Source of the DNA: Paraglaciecola sp. MB-3u-78
Lineage (GTDB): Bacteria > Pseudomonadota > Gammaproteobacteria > Enterobacterales > Alteromonadaceae
Length of the DNA stretch: 64,000 nt
NCBI RefSeq assembly: GCF_002835935.1
Contig: NZ_PJCF01000009.1
Span: 1 to 64,000, forward strand
Reading direction: 5' to 3'
This document shows, one piece after another, positions 46,211 to 55,519 of the stretch (positions within the stretch are counted from its first letter, which is position 1; every line of letters begins with the position of its first letter). The notes beneath the pieces were generated by a model, which saw only the letters and a list, made by a program, of their open reading frames with translations, searched no databases and was not told the DNA's origin. A program made the translations under genes and the position numbers.

Positions 46211-46495
46211 TTAACTAAGTGATTGTACTTTATCTTCCAAGGTCACCGTTTGGGCATCCACTCGGTCAATGATTTTAATGATCGTGGTTTGCACTGTCTC
46301 ATCCTGACGAATGTCCGTTTCGCTGTTAAAGGTTTCCAGCATAGGTTCGGCATTTTCTTGTTCAATAAAACCCACCTCTACCTTTGTAGCTAAGGCTTCA
46401 CTGGGGCCGAAGTATTGAATGCTGATCATCGGATACCCATGAAATCCACGTTTAACCCGCTTACTGATGCGTTTTTGCGACTTGTCTAAGTTCAT
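46211..46495 (-). CDS. conserved hypothetical protein
   Basis: A 94-residue protein beginning MNLDKSQKRISKRVKRGFHGYP and containing ISIQYFGPSEALATKVEVGF, then QENAEPM and QTTIIKIIDR. I recognise it as a conserved small protein of proteobacteria with no assigned function. The N-terminal basic segment could bind nucleic acid or anionic lipid; this is only a guess. It stands alone on the minus strand. Confidence 0.65.
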   Translation of the reverse strand: MNLDKSQKRISKRVKRGFHGYPMISIQYFGPSEALATKVEVGFIEQENAEPMLETFNSETDIRQDETVQTTIIKIIDRVDAQTVTLEDKVQSLS

Positions 46496-46695
46496 ATTTT
46501 ATCCACCGATTTTTATTAATAATAACTGATTTAAGACTAACAGTGTTACACGCAACGCTATAATTTACCTGCTCATAGAACACATGAAAAAGATTAACAA
46601 TAGGTATTTTTACTCATTAATGAATATCCATAATTAACTTATAATACTTTCTACGAATATTTAAAATAGTTGCTACTTTAAAGGCCTCAATAAAA

Positions 46696-46899
46696 ATGTT
46701 GGATGCTTCACCCAACTCATCAGTTATTGACAACCTCAAATTTCATACTCATATACAAGATGAAGTAGAAGCAATTGCGGGTGTAGGGTCATGGGAATTC
46801 AAACTAGCCACTAAGCAACTCAGTTGGAGTAAAGAAACCTACAAACTACATGGACTAACATTTGAACAGAACATAACATCTTGTCTCAGCAGGCGTTGA
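46696..46899 (+). pseudogene. N-terminal PAS fragment of a broken sensor gene
   Basis: 67 residues with IAGVGSWEFKLATKQLSWSKETYKLHGL, the start of a PAS_3 domain, and then a premature end. The following sequence continues the sensor in another frame (from 46877). The middle of the first PAS domain is missing, which suggests a deletion that also shifted the frame. The ATG at 46696 is the probable original start. Confidence 0.65.
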
Positions 46900-46912
46900 C
46901 AATACGGCTTAT

Positions 46913-48598
46913 TTGGCAAGCCTTATTAACAATTTAAACGATGCAATTCTTACTATTGATGAGGTGGGTGTCATTTTATCTGCCAACGATACGGTTGAAA
47001 AAATATTTCAATACAAACCCGCAGAACTGATAAATAAAAATATATCCATGCTCATGCCTGAGCCATACAGAACAATGCATCACAAATATTTATCAGCTTA
47101 TCTACAAACCGGAAAAGCAAAAATAATTGGTATAGGAAGGGAGTTGCCTGCCATTAGACGTAATGAAACCCAGTTTCCCATGGAGTTGTCGTTGTCTGAA
47201 GTCACCCGAAATGGTAAGCGAATTTTTATTGGTATCATTAGAGATATTTCTGAGCGTAAAGACGCTGCAACTCAGATATACCAGTTAGCTTATTATGACC
47301 AGATAACACAGTTACCTAACCGGCAATTATTTGAGAAGGAACTCCTTAAGCTAATTTCAAAGTCAAATATAACCGATAGTTCTATGTACATCTCAATGAT
47401 AGACATTGATCGTTTCAGTCAAATAAATTTAACCTTTAGCAAAGCAGCTGGCGATTATGTATTAAACATGATATCGCAACGCATTAATGCCATTTTACCT
47501 GAGCATATTAAGTTATACCGCAATACAGCAGATACATTTTTTTTGTTGAATCACTCACCCATTTTAAAATTGCCACTACAAAACCCAGTTAGTTTTGAAC
47601 AACTTCAGCTGAAAATTCAACAAACATTGGCTGACAAGTTAGCAATTAATGAACAATATTATTCACTAACTGTCAGCATTGCCTCGGTGTTAGTTGATTC
47701 AGTTCATTTATCCAGTCCTAAATTGATAAGCCTCTTAGAACATGTGATCAGCGATATCAAAAACAAAGGAGGGAACAAAGCTCAAATTGTGGGTGAGAAT
47801 GAGCTGATCAGTTTTAACCGCAAAGCGGAAATCGAATCAGAAATGAAACGGGGCATAAAACATCAAGAATTTTATATTCAACTTCAGCCCCAGTTTAATG
47901 CCCAACAGCAAATTGTGGCATCAGAAGTATTATTACGCTGGCGCTCGCAAAAATTTGGACAAGTAGGACCTGATGAATTTATTCCCATCGCCGAAAACAG
48001 CGCATTAATTTTGCAATTAGGCCAGTTTGTAATTAAACAGGCCTGTAAAACAATCGCTGAGCAAAAAGCATTGGGAAATACTTGCAGATTGTCTGTGAAT
48101 ATCAGTACAAAGCAGCTCGCACAAACTAACTTTTGTGCTGATTTAATTAATGTCGTCAACGAATGGCAAATTGAACCATGTCAACTGATGTTAGAGATCA
48201 CAGAAACCACATTAATCAGTGATATAGAATTAATTAAGCAACGCATGTATGAACTTTCAAATGATGGCTTTCTGTTTTCAATCGACGATTTTGGTACTGG
48301 ATACAGCAGTTTAAGTTATCTAAAAGAACTGCCTATTAACGAACTCAAGATAGATCGCTATTTTATTAACGAAATCACATCATCGGTTGAAAATGTGCCT
48401 ATTGTGAATGCCGTAATACAAATCGCTCAAGCATTAAATGTCACCACTGTGGCCGAGGGAATTGAAACAAAACAACAGTTTGATTATTTGATAACCAAAG
48501 GTTGCAACTTAATTCAGGGGTATTACTTGAGTAAACCTTTGGATATGGATGACTGGTTGGTTTTGCAGGACCCTGTTGTACTGACAGGATCCACTTGA
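46913..48598 (+). CDS. PAS-GGDEF-EAL protein, 5' part lost
   Basis: A 561-residue frame without a convincing start: TTG 46913 has no ribosome binding site, and the frame opens at 46877 inside coding-like sequence. The order is PAS (about 1-118, IGIIRDISERKDAA), a GGDEF domain (about 120-275) whose signature is degenerate (YRNTADTFFLL in place of GGDEF), then EAL (about 310-550). EAL keeps EVLLRW, VNIST, LEITE, DDFGTGYSSLSYL, LKIDR and AEGIET, so cyclic di-GMP hydrolysis is plausible if the protein is made. It is best read as the C-terminal part of a disrupted gene with the 46696-46899 fragment. Confidence 0.7.
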   Translation: MASLINNLNDAILTIDEVGVILSANDTVEKIFQYKPAELINKNISMLMPEPYRTMHHKYLSAYLQTGKAKIIGIGRELPAIRRNETQFPMELSLSEVTRNGKRIFIGIIRDISERKDAATQIYQLAYYDQITQLPNRQLFEKELLKLISKSNITDSSMYISMIDIDRFSQINLTFSKAAGDYVLNMISQRINAILPEHIKLYRNTADTFFLLNHSPILKLPLQNPVSFEQLQLKIQQTLADKLAINEQYYSLTVSIASVLVDSVHLSSPKLISLLEHVISDIKNKGGNKAQIVGENELISFNRKAEIESEMKRGIKHQEFYIQLQPQFNAQQQIVASEVLLRWRSQKFGQVGPDEFIPIAENSALILQLGQFVIKQACKTIAEQKALGNTCRLSVNISTKQLAQTNFCADLINVVNEWQIEPCQLMLEITETTLISDIELIKQRMYELSNDGFLFSIDDFGTGYSSLSYLKELPINELKIDRYFINEITSSVENVPIVNAVIQIAQALNVTTVAEGIETKQQFDYLITKGCNLIQGYYLSKPLDMDDWLVLQDPVVLTGST

Positions 48599-48756
48599 AA
48601 ATGACTCGCGGATTTCAGTTTCTAGTGCGACACATTGAATTTTGAAGGCCTGTGGGCGAAGCTAACGGTTGTTGAGTTAAAAATCTATATTACCCATGAC
48701 GTAGCGTAATCAGTTAACGTATAATAAATATAATTATGTTTGTTTAAGATGCCGTT

Positions 48757-50193
48757 ATGACTGTTGAAACGTTTACCCCCAATAAAACCACCACCTTAGA
48801 AACCCCCATTAAAATATTAGAGGCCGACTCGCCTGTACAAAAAACCCAAGGCACTAGAATTGGCTTTGTGAGCCTGGGTTGCCCTAAAAATTTAGTGGAC
48901 TCAGAGCGGATTTTGACGCAGTTGCGTACTGAAGGTTACGACGTAGTGCCTACTTATAACGATTCTGATTTAGTGATTGTCAACACTTGTGGCTTTATTG
49001 ATTCGGCAGTGCAGGAGTCATTGGATACCATTGGCGAAGCACTAGCCGAAAATGGCAAAGTGATAGTCACGGGGTGTTTAGGTATTAAAGAAGATGAAAT
49101 ACGTGAGGTACACCCGAATGTGTTGGCGATTACTGGCCCCCATGCTTATGAAGAAGTAGTGAATCAAGTTCACCAACATTTACCTCAGCCTGAACATAAC
49201 CCCTATTTGAATTTAGTACCGGATATTGGCGTCAAACTCACGCCCCGTCACTATGCCTATTTAAAAATATCCGAAGGCTGTAATCACAGATGTACCTTTT
49301 GTATTATTCCTTCTATGCGTGGTGATTTAGTGAGTCGCCCTATTGGTAGCATTTTAGACGAAGCACAACGTTTGAAAAATGCGGGGGTTAAAGAGTTATT
49401 GGTGATTTCTCAAGATACCAGTGCTTATGGTGTAGATGTAAAAAACAAAACCGACTTTTGGGATGGCATGCCGGTGAAAACCGATATGAAATCACTCTGT
49501 GAAAAACTCGGCGAAATGGGTATTTGGGTGCGTTTACATTATGTGTATCCCTACCCTTCGGTGGATAAAATTATGCCATTGATGGCAGAAGGTAAAATTT
49601 TGCCTTATTTGGATATTCCTTTCCAACATGCCAGCCCACGTATTTTAAAACTGATGAAACGCCCTGCGGCGGCTGAACGCACTATGGAGCGTATCAAAGC
49701 ATGGCGTGATGTATGCCCAAATATTATTATTCGCTCGACCTTTATTGTGGGTTTCCCAGGTGAAACCGAAGAAGACTTCCAAATGTTGTTAGACTTTTTA
49801 GATGAAGCCCAACTTGACCGTGTGGGTTGTTTTAAATATTCAGATGTAGACGGCGCTAAAGCCAATGACTTGCCAGATCCGCTAAGCGAAGACATCAAGC
49901 AAGAGCGTTATGACCGTTTTATGCAAAAACAATCAGAAATTAGCACCGCGAAATTACAAGCTAAAATCGGCTTAGAATATCAAGTGATTATTGACGAAGT
50001 CACACCAGAAGGCGCAGTGGGTCGTTGTTACGCCGATGCCCCTGAAATTGATGGTAACGTGCATTTAACCGATGAATTTGATGTAGAGCCAGGTGACATT
50101 ATCTGGGCGCAAATCATTCACAGCGACGAATACGATTTATGGGCTGTAAAAGTGGATGATGAAGACGATGTTGAAACCGCTGAATTAACCTAA
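48757..50193 (+). CDS. rimO: ribosomal protein S12 methylthiotransferase RimO
   Basis: A 478-residue radical SAM enzyme that adds a methylthio group to Asp89 of ribosomal protein S12. The N-terminal UPF0004 domain has three cluster Cys (C42 in SLGCPKN, C78 in NTCGF, C107 in TGCLGI). The radical SAM cluster is CNHRCTFC (C175, C179, C182), followed by IPSMRGD. A C-terminal TRAM domain ends the protein. An N-terminal extension of about 30 residues precedes the conserved part; a later start is possible. The gene lies 13 bases before the DUF2721 gene. Confidence 0.96.
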   Translation: MTVETFTPNKTTTLETPIKILEADSPVQKTQGTRIGFVSLGCPKNLVDSERILTQLRTEGYDVVPTYNDSDLVIVNTCGFIDSAVQESLDTIGEALAENGKVIVTGCLGIKEDEIREVHPNVLAITGPHAYEEVVNQVHQHLPQPEHNPYLNLVPDIGVKLTPRHYAYLKISEGCNHRCTFCIIPSMRGDLVSRPIGSILDEAQRLKNAGVKELLVISQDTSAYGVDVKNKTDFWDGMPVKTDMKSLCEKLGEMGIWVRLHYVYPYPSVDKIMPLMAEGKILPYLDIPFQHASPRILKLMKRPAAAERTMERIKAWRDVCPNIIIRSTFIVGFPGETEEDFQMLLDFLDEAQLDRVGCFKYSDVDGAKANDLPDPLSEDIKQERYDRFMQKQSEISTAKLQAKIGLEYQVIIDEVTPEGAVGRCYADAPEIDGNVHLTDEFDVEPGDIIWAQIIHSDEYDLWAVKVDDEDDVETAELT

Positions 50194-50205
50194 AAGGACT
50201 GAACT

Positions 50206-50658
50206 ATGTCATCATCCGTTACCGACCTGGCCGAAGTTATCCAAATCGTGGTGGCACCTGTCTTTATGTTGACTGGCATAGCAGGATTTTTAAATGTCAT
50301 GTCGGGGCGGTTAGGACGGATTGTTGATAGAGCACGTATAATGGAACGCCGTGTAAATACCATTAAAAACCCAGAGTTTTTAGAACAGTCAGAAAATGAA
50401 TTAAAAAACATATGGCGCAGGATCAAACTGATTAATCGCTCAATTGGCTTATGTACCGCCTCAGCGTTATTTGTCTGCGCTGTTGTGGTGTTGTTGTTTG
50501 TGGGTGATTTGTTGCTGTTTGATTTGAGTAAATTGATAGTGACAATGTTTATCATAGCACTGGTTTTATTGATATTTGCCTTACTGACTTTTTTAAAAGA
50601 AGTGCAGTTAGCCACTAGAACGTTACAGATGGGTAAAGAGAAAATATTCGACGACTGA
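50206..50658 (+). CDS. DUF2721 domain-containing membrane protein
   Basis: A 150-residue membrane protein with hydrophobic segments at about 14-32, 85-105 and 107-128. The DUF2721 pattern VAPVFMLTGIAGFLNVMSGRLGRIVDRARIMERR is clear. Its function is unknown. It is in a probable operon with rimO and convergent with the AEC transporter (2-base gap). Confidence 0.85.
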   Translation: MSSSVTDLAEVIQIVVAPVFMLTGIAGFLNVMSGRLGRIVDRARIMERRVNTIKNPEFLEQSENELKNIWRRIKLINRSIGLCTASALFVCAVVVLLFVGDLLLFDLSKLIVTMFIIALVLLIFALLTFLKEVQLATRTLQMGKEKIFDD

Positions 50659-50660
50659 GC

Positions 50661-51596
50661 TTATACCCATTGCATTTCACGCAACAAAAACAAGCCTAGT
50701 GTTGAGGTAACAATCGACATCAAAGTACTACCTGCGATAATCGCGGCTGTTAAATGATAATCGCCGCCAATACTTCTGACCATTGGATAGGCTGCAGCTG
50801 CGGTGGGTGCGGCGGTCATCATAAAGAGTACCCCAAGTTCCTCGCCTCTTAGTCCAAAATAAAATCCCAATGCCGTGGCCACAACAGGGATAAACACAAT
50901 TTTACTGCTTATTGCCCAATACAAAATGCCTGAAGAGCGAAACTCTTGCCAACGAATGGTGGCTCCTACACATAATAATGCCAAGGGTAAGGTCATTTTT
51001 GCTAAGTAATTGCCAGTGTCTAATACTAATTTAGGCACTTGAATAGGTAACAAAGCCACTAGTATCGCCAGCGTAATAGCAATGGCTAACGGGTTAGTTA
51101 AAACACTGAAAGTGACCTCTTTAACACTCGGTGTTTTTTCTTGATGGTAATACAAGGTCAAGATAGAAAAGATGTTTAATGGTACCACTAAGACAGCTAA
51201 ATACATCGAAGCGATAGCTAAGGCTGAGTCACCAAAGGCATTAACTGACAAGGCCAAACCTATGATAGCCACATTGCCTCTGCACGCCCCTTGCACAAAA
51301 GCGCCTCTAGCCAATTTGTTAGATATTCCGTAAGCCAATAAATGAAAGATTAAAAATGCACAGGTCATCACAATGCCTGCAAACACTATTAACAAGGTAG
51401 GAAAATGGTCGGTCAAATTGGTGGTAGCGATATTAACAAACAATAAACAGGGTAACGTTAAGTTAAATACTAATTCTGAGCCTGTTTTTGCAAACTCTTC
51501 TGTTATCCAACCTAACCGTTTTAACAAAATCCCTAAGCCAATAATTAAGCTAATAGGTAAAGTCACATCTAAAGCATAAACTAATGATTCAAACAT
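50661..51596 (-). CDS. AEC family transporter
   Basis: A transporter of about 311 residues in the auxin-efflux-carrier family, with around ten hydrophobic segments starting ALDVTLPISLIIGLGILLKRLGW. The proline-containing FNLTLPCLLF and GNVAIIGLALSVNAFG motifs are typical. The ATG at 51596 is preferred because the alternative seven codons upstream have no SD. The substrate (organic acids or similar) is not determinable. Confidence 0.85.
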   Translation of the reverse strand: MFESLVYALDVTLPISLIIGLGILLKRLGWITEEFAKTGSELVFNLTLPCLLFVNIATTNLTDHFPTLLIVFAGIVMTCAFLIFHLLAYGISNKLARGAFVQGACRGNVAIIGLALSVNAFGDSALAIASMYLAVLVVPLNIFSILTLYYHQEKTPSVKEVTFSVLTNPLAIAITLAILVALLPIQVPKLVLDTGNYLAKMTLPLALLCVGATIRWQEFRSSGILYWAISSKIVFIPVVATALGFYFGLRGEELGVLFMMTAAPTAAAAYPMVRSIGGDYHLTAAIIAGSTLMSIVTSTLGLFLLREMQWV

Positions 51597-51631
51597 ACAA
51601 TTTTGCCCTATTAGCATGTGATAAAGTAATG

Positions 51632-54600
51632 TTAATCATCTCTTACTTGTTTGTTTTGCTTACCCTCAATACTAAATTGATAGTAAATATCAATTGCTGT
51701 ACTTACACCACCACTTACCGCTTCTAAATAAAGCTTGGGTAATAATTCATAACGTATTGCCACTTCTGAAATAGAATCAAATACCCCCACGCCGTAACGT
51801 AATTGTACACCGGGAGCTATAGTGCCAGTTAACGATAACTGGGTACTTTCGCCCTGCCCAGATGTATCTAAATTCACATCTTCAAAGCCTAATTTATTGC
51901 CTACTTTACTGATCAGGTTTTCACTTTGGCCTAAGCCCAGCGACAATAAAGCATTTCTTAACATGACATCTTGGCTATCGCCGCTGGTACCGCCTAAACC
52001 TCTTCCGGTTAAGATATAAGATAAGGTCTGTTGTTGTTCCATAGTCGGTTCAGAAAATACACTGATAGTGGGGCTTTGTGCAACACCCTCGACTTTTATA
52101 CCTGCAACCACACCATCTTCAGTTAAGTCAGGATCTCTGACTGCTTCGATATTCAAAAATGGTCGGTCAAGAGAGCTAGTAAATAAGATATCTCCTTCAC
52201 GAATAATCAGGTTTTGCCCGTAAGCCTTGTAGCGGCCATTAACCAGTTGCACTTCGCCGCTACCAAATATTTCACTTTTATTATTTTGTAAACGTAATTG
52301 GCCCTGCAAGTCGGTGGTTAGACCAAAAGCATCTAATTTGACTTCGTTATTGCGTAAAGGATCGACTTTTAATAACACATTCAATGCAAGCCTTTGTTGA
52401 GATGCCTCTTGTTCAGCCTGTTTTTCCACTAAAATCACATCTTTTGATGGCGATATTGAACCTTTAGGCAATTCACGTACTTTAATACGTGCATAGGGAA
52501 TAGTCAGCTCCCCTTTAATCTCTAAGTTATTCGGCTCAAAATTAAGCTGAATATCTGGGCTGACTTTTGCTTTGATCATACTTTGATAATCAAATTCTAG
52601 ATCGTCACCCACTACATGCAAACTCCCCTTAAGAGTTGGCAACCAAATAAGCTCGCCACTCATTTTACCTTGACCTTTGCCTAGTTTATAACTGCCTGCA
52701 AAATCAGCACTTTGCCCTTTTAAGATAATACTTTGTTCAATATCGCTAAGAGCGACTGGCAAGGCTTCATCTTTTAATGCCCCCTTAGCCAGTTTTAATT
52801 CACCGGTTAACAAAGGGCTGCCCAAAGTCCCGTCAATTTGTGCTTGGCCATTAATACCGCCTTGTAATACATCAAGCTGTGGAGCTAGTGCTTTAAATGC
52901 GGCTAAATCAAAGCGCTCAATCAGTAACTCGCCTTTTATAGGTCTAGTCAGTGGATCGCTGTATACCCCAGACTGCCCTTCTAGACTGGCACTTAAAGTG
53001 CCAAATTTGCTACCCGACAAATTAAGATTTGCTAAGATATTTTGTTGGGTTATTTGAGCTGTCACTACCACTTCATCTACAGCCAGTTGCAGATTATTTT
53101 GTTCGCTAAAGGTCCAATTTCCAGCACTGAGACTGGCTTTTAAGTTGGCGTGAGGTAATTGCTCTATATCCCAATCACCTGACATATCTATATTCAGGCG
53201 ACTATTGGTTTGAATTTCAGGCATACCCGGCATCAAACGACGCATTACAGAAAGCACATCAAATTCTTTAAGAGAGATGTCCCAAATTGCAGTGTTTTGT
53301 TTAAATTCGGCTTGTTTAATACACAGCTCGTTCTCTGTATGTCGCCAGCAATGTGCAGCGATAATATATTGCTGCTTACCCCAATCGGCTTCAATTTTAA
53401 AAGGGTCAAGCAAAGTTAAATTGGCATAAGAAGATGTAATATCACCCGCTAACCAGTTACCTTGCCAAGAAGATTGCTTAAGCTGCCCTTGAATACTTAG
53501 ACTCACACTAGTGGTTTGCCCAGTAGTGGTTAAATCTAATTGGTGATTACTGGCATCTCCGCTTAACAATATCAGGGCGCTATCGACTTGGTTATTCACC
53601 CCTTGAATACCCGTTAGATTGAGGTTTAAATCAACTGGCTTTTGCTCGTTCCACTTAATATTTCCTTTGCCCTTAGCTTGCTCGATAAAGATATTAGAGA
53701 CCAATAAGTCACTGCCCGATAGCTCATAACTCACTTCAGGTTGTTCAACATTGCCCTTTAGATTTCCAACTAAACTTAATGCGCCACTAAGTTGAGGAAG
53801 ACTATTAGACAAATCGGCCACATCCAGTGCAAAGTTAATATTAAGCGCTTGTTGATTAGACACATCACCGTCTAATAACAAACTATTATCAGCATTTCTT
53901 ATGTTCAATGCCCGTATTTGCAAACCGTTGTTTTGATGATAGTCAACAAGGCCAGAGGCACTTAATGGATACCCTTGCCATTGACCATTGATGTCTAATT
54001 GACTTAACTTAGCTTGCCAAAATCCTTGGTTATTATTGGCTTGGGTAGAGACTACACCATTGATATCTGCCGCCAGTTCAGGCCAAAAAACGCTTGGGTC
54101 AATATTATTTATAGTAGAGCGACCTTGCCATTCTATATAATCAGAAAAAGTCAGTTTTCCCTGACTCAATACTTGTCCACCTAAGGTTTCTATTAAAAAC
54201 TCATTCAACTCAAAGCTTTTATTCTGCGCGGTTGATGCGGCGATAGCGCTAAGGTTTATCTTAGTTTCTGGTATATTGTTCCCAGCTAACAGGGTCTTAA
54301 TAGACATTTTCAGTGCATTTAAATCACCATTAATGTCAATCACACCCGACTCGGATTTTATCTCAGGCTCTGACAAAGGCCATTTAAAATGACTCCAATC
54401 CAATCTCATTTTAACTGGCAAGGTGGCTTTTGAAGGCTGCGCAGTAAAATCTAATGCTAGCTTTAAAGGCTTGGTTTGAGCCGTCACGGTTTTTGATTTA
54501 GCCAATAAAGCCGTCTCAATTAATTCGACTTGGGTAGATAGAGAGGTAATATTGCCTGAAGAGCGCATGGTTAACTTTAATGGAGCTTGTTGCACCAACT

Positions 54601-55519
54601 TTGCACGGGCGTCTACAGAAAACGCATGCTCAAATTGACCATTTAACTGTACATTACCCTTGGCCAATACTTGCCCTAGATCATGCTCAACAAGCAATTC
54701 ATCTAGTAGTACTTTCTTTTTACTACCTTTAGCCTTAAGGCTGACTCTTTTGAGTTTAATCAGCTCTTGTTCAGCCAGTTGTATATTTGCCGCAGACATA
54801 TTAAATGCCAACACATCAAAATGAATTGGTAACACAATGGGTAGTGCAGTAATCGGCTGATACTGCCATTTAGTCCAATCAAAGGGTTCAGCCTGAGTGG
54901 CTAATTGTGGTTCTTGAGTGGCATAAGTGGTTAGATTAAACCCGTCCAATTGCATCTTCTCAACACGTAGACGCTGATAAAAATCAAGTTTAGCGGTTAA
55001 TTTCTGCCAAGAGATGTCTGTGCTATCTTTCACCTTTAACGAAAATTTATTTAAGCTGATATTTTGGATGGAAACAGGGATAGGTAACGTTATGGCTACA
55101 GTGGCAGGTTCAGCAATAGGAGGTGGTTCTGCAGATAGATTTATTTGCACCAGCATTTTATCGGTACTGACAGAATCAATACACAGAGCTAACCGCCATA
55201 CACAAGACAACTGAATTGAAAGGCGCAGATTGTCAATATCAACTTCTGTAGTTGGCTGCTTCCACTGCACCGACGTCATATGCAGTTCAGATCCCAGCCC
55301 GCCGCTGTGATAATCGATTGTTAACTCATCTACTAGACTATTCGCCGTTTTTATCAAGGCATTAGTGCCCCAAGGCGTTAGTGCAATACCTAGTAAAAGG
55401 CATATAACTAGCAATAACACTAGCCATAATTTGACTATTCCTATACCGATTTTGCTAAGTAAACTTTTAGGATTTTGTTGTTTTTTTACCGGTTGTTGTT
55501 CAGCAGAGACAGGGCTCAT
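51632..55519 (-). CDS. tamB: translocation and assembly module subunit TamB
   Basis: 1295 residues. An N-terminal membrane anchor (about 20-45) is followed by a very long beta-rich AsmA/DUF490-like body, ending with the conserved TamB domain (LDAFGLTTDLQGQLRLQNNKSEIFGSGEVQL, then GRYKAYGQNLIIREGDILFTSSLDRPFLNIEAVR and LRYGVGVFDSISEVAIRYELLPKLYLEAVSG). TamB bridges inner and outer membranes and is thought to move phospholipids or help barrel assembly. It overlaps tamA by four bases (ATGA). Confidence 0.93.
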   Translation of the reverse strand: MSPVSAEQQPVKKQQNPKSLLSKIGIGIVKLWLVLLLVICLLLGIALTPWGTNALIKTANSLVDELTIDYHSGGLGSELHMTSVQWKQPTTEVDIDNLRLSIQLSCVWRLALCIDSVSTDKMLVQINLSAEPPPIAEPATVAITLPIPVSIQNISLNKFSLKVKDSTDISWQKLTAKLDFYQRLRVEKMQLDGFNLTTYATQEPQLATQAEPFDWTKWQYQPITALPIVLPIHFDVLAFNMSAANIQLAEQELIKLKRVSLKAKGSKKKVLLDELLVEHDLGQVLAKGNVQLNGQFEHAFSVDARAKLVQQAPLKLTMRSSGNITSLSTQVELIETALLAKSKTVTAQTKPLKLALDFTAQPSKATLPVKMRLDWSHFKWPLSEPEIKSESGVIDINGDLNALKMSIKTLLAGNNIPETKINLSAIAASTAQNKSFELNEFLIETLGGQVLSQGKLTFSDYIEWQGRSTINNIDPSVFWPELAADINGVVSTQANNNQGFWQAKLSQLDINGQWQGYPLSASGLVDYHQNNGLQIRALNIRNADNSLLLDGDVSNQQALNINFALDVADLSNSLPQLSGALSLVGNLKGNVEQPEVSYELSGSDLLVSNIFIEQAKGKGNIKWNEQKPVDLNLNLTGIQGVNNQVDSALILLSGDASNHQLDLTTTGQTTSVSLSIQGQLKQSSWQGNWLAGDITSSYANLTLLDPFKIEADWGKQQYIIAAHCWRHTENELCIKQAEFKQNTAIWDISLKEFDVLSVMRRLMPGMPEIQTNSRLNIDMSGDWDIEQLPHANLKASLSAGNWTFSEQNNLQLAVDEVVVTAQITQQNILANLNLSGSKFGTLSASLEGQSGVYSDPLTRPIKGELLIERFDLAAFKALAPQLDVLQGGINGQAQIDGTLGSPLLTGELKLAKGALKDEALPVALSDIEQSIILKGQSADFAGSYKLGKGQGKMSGELIWLPTLKGSLHVVGDDLEFDYQSMIKAKVSPDIQLNFEPNNLEIKGELTIPYARIKVRELPKGSISPSKDVILVEKQAEQEASQQRLALNVLLKVDPLRNNEVKLDAFGLTTDLQGQLRLQNNKSEIFGSGEVQLVNGRYKAYGQNLIIREGDILFTSSLDRPFLNIEAVRDPDLTEDGVVAGIKVEGVAQSPTISVFSEPTMEQQQTLSYILTGRGLGGTSGDSQDVMLRNALLSLGLGQSENLISKVGNKLGFEDVNLDTSGQGESTQLSLTGTIAPGVQLRYGVGVFDSISEVAIRYELLPKLYLEAVSGGVSTAIDIYYQFSIEGKQNKQVRDD

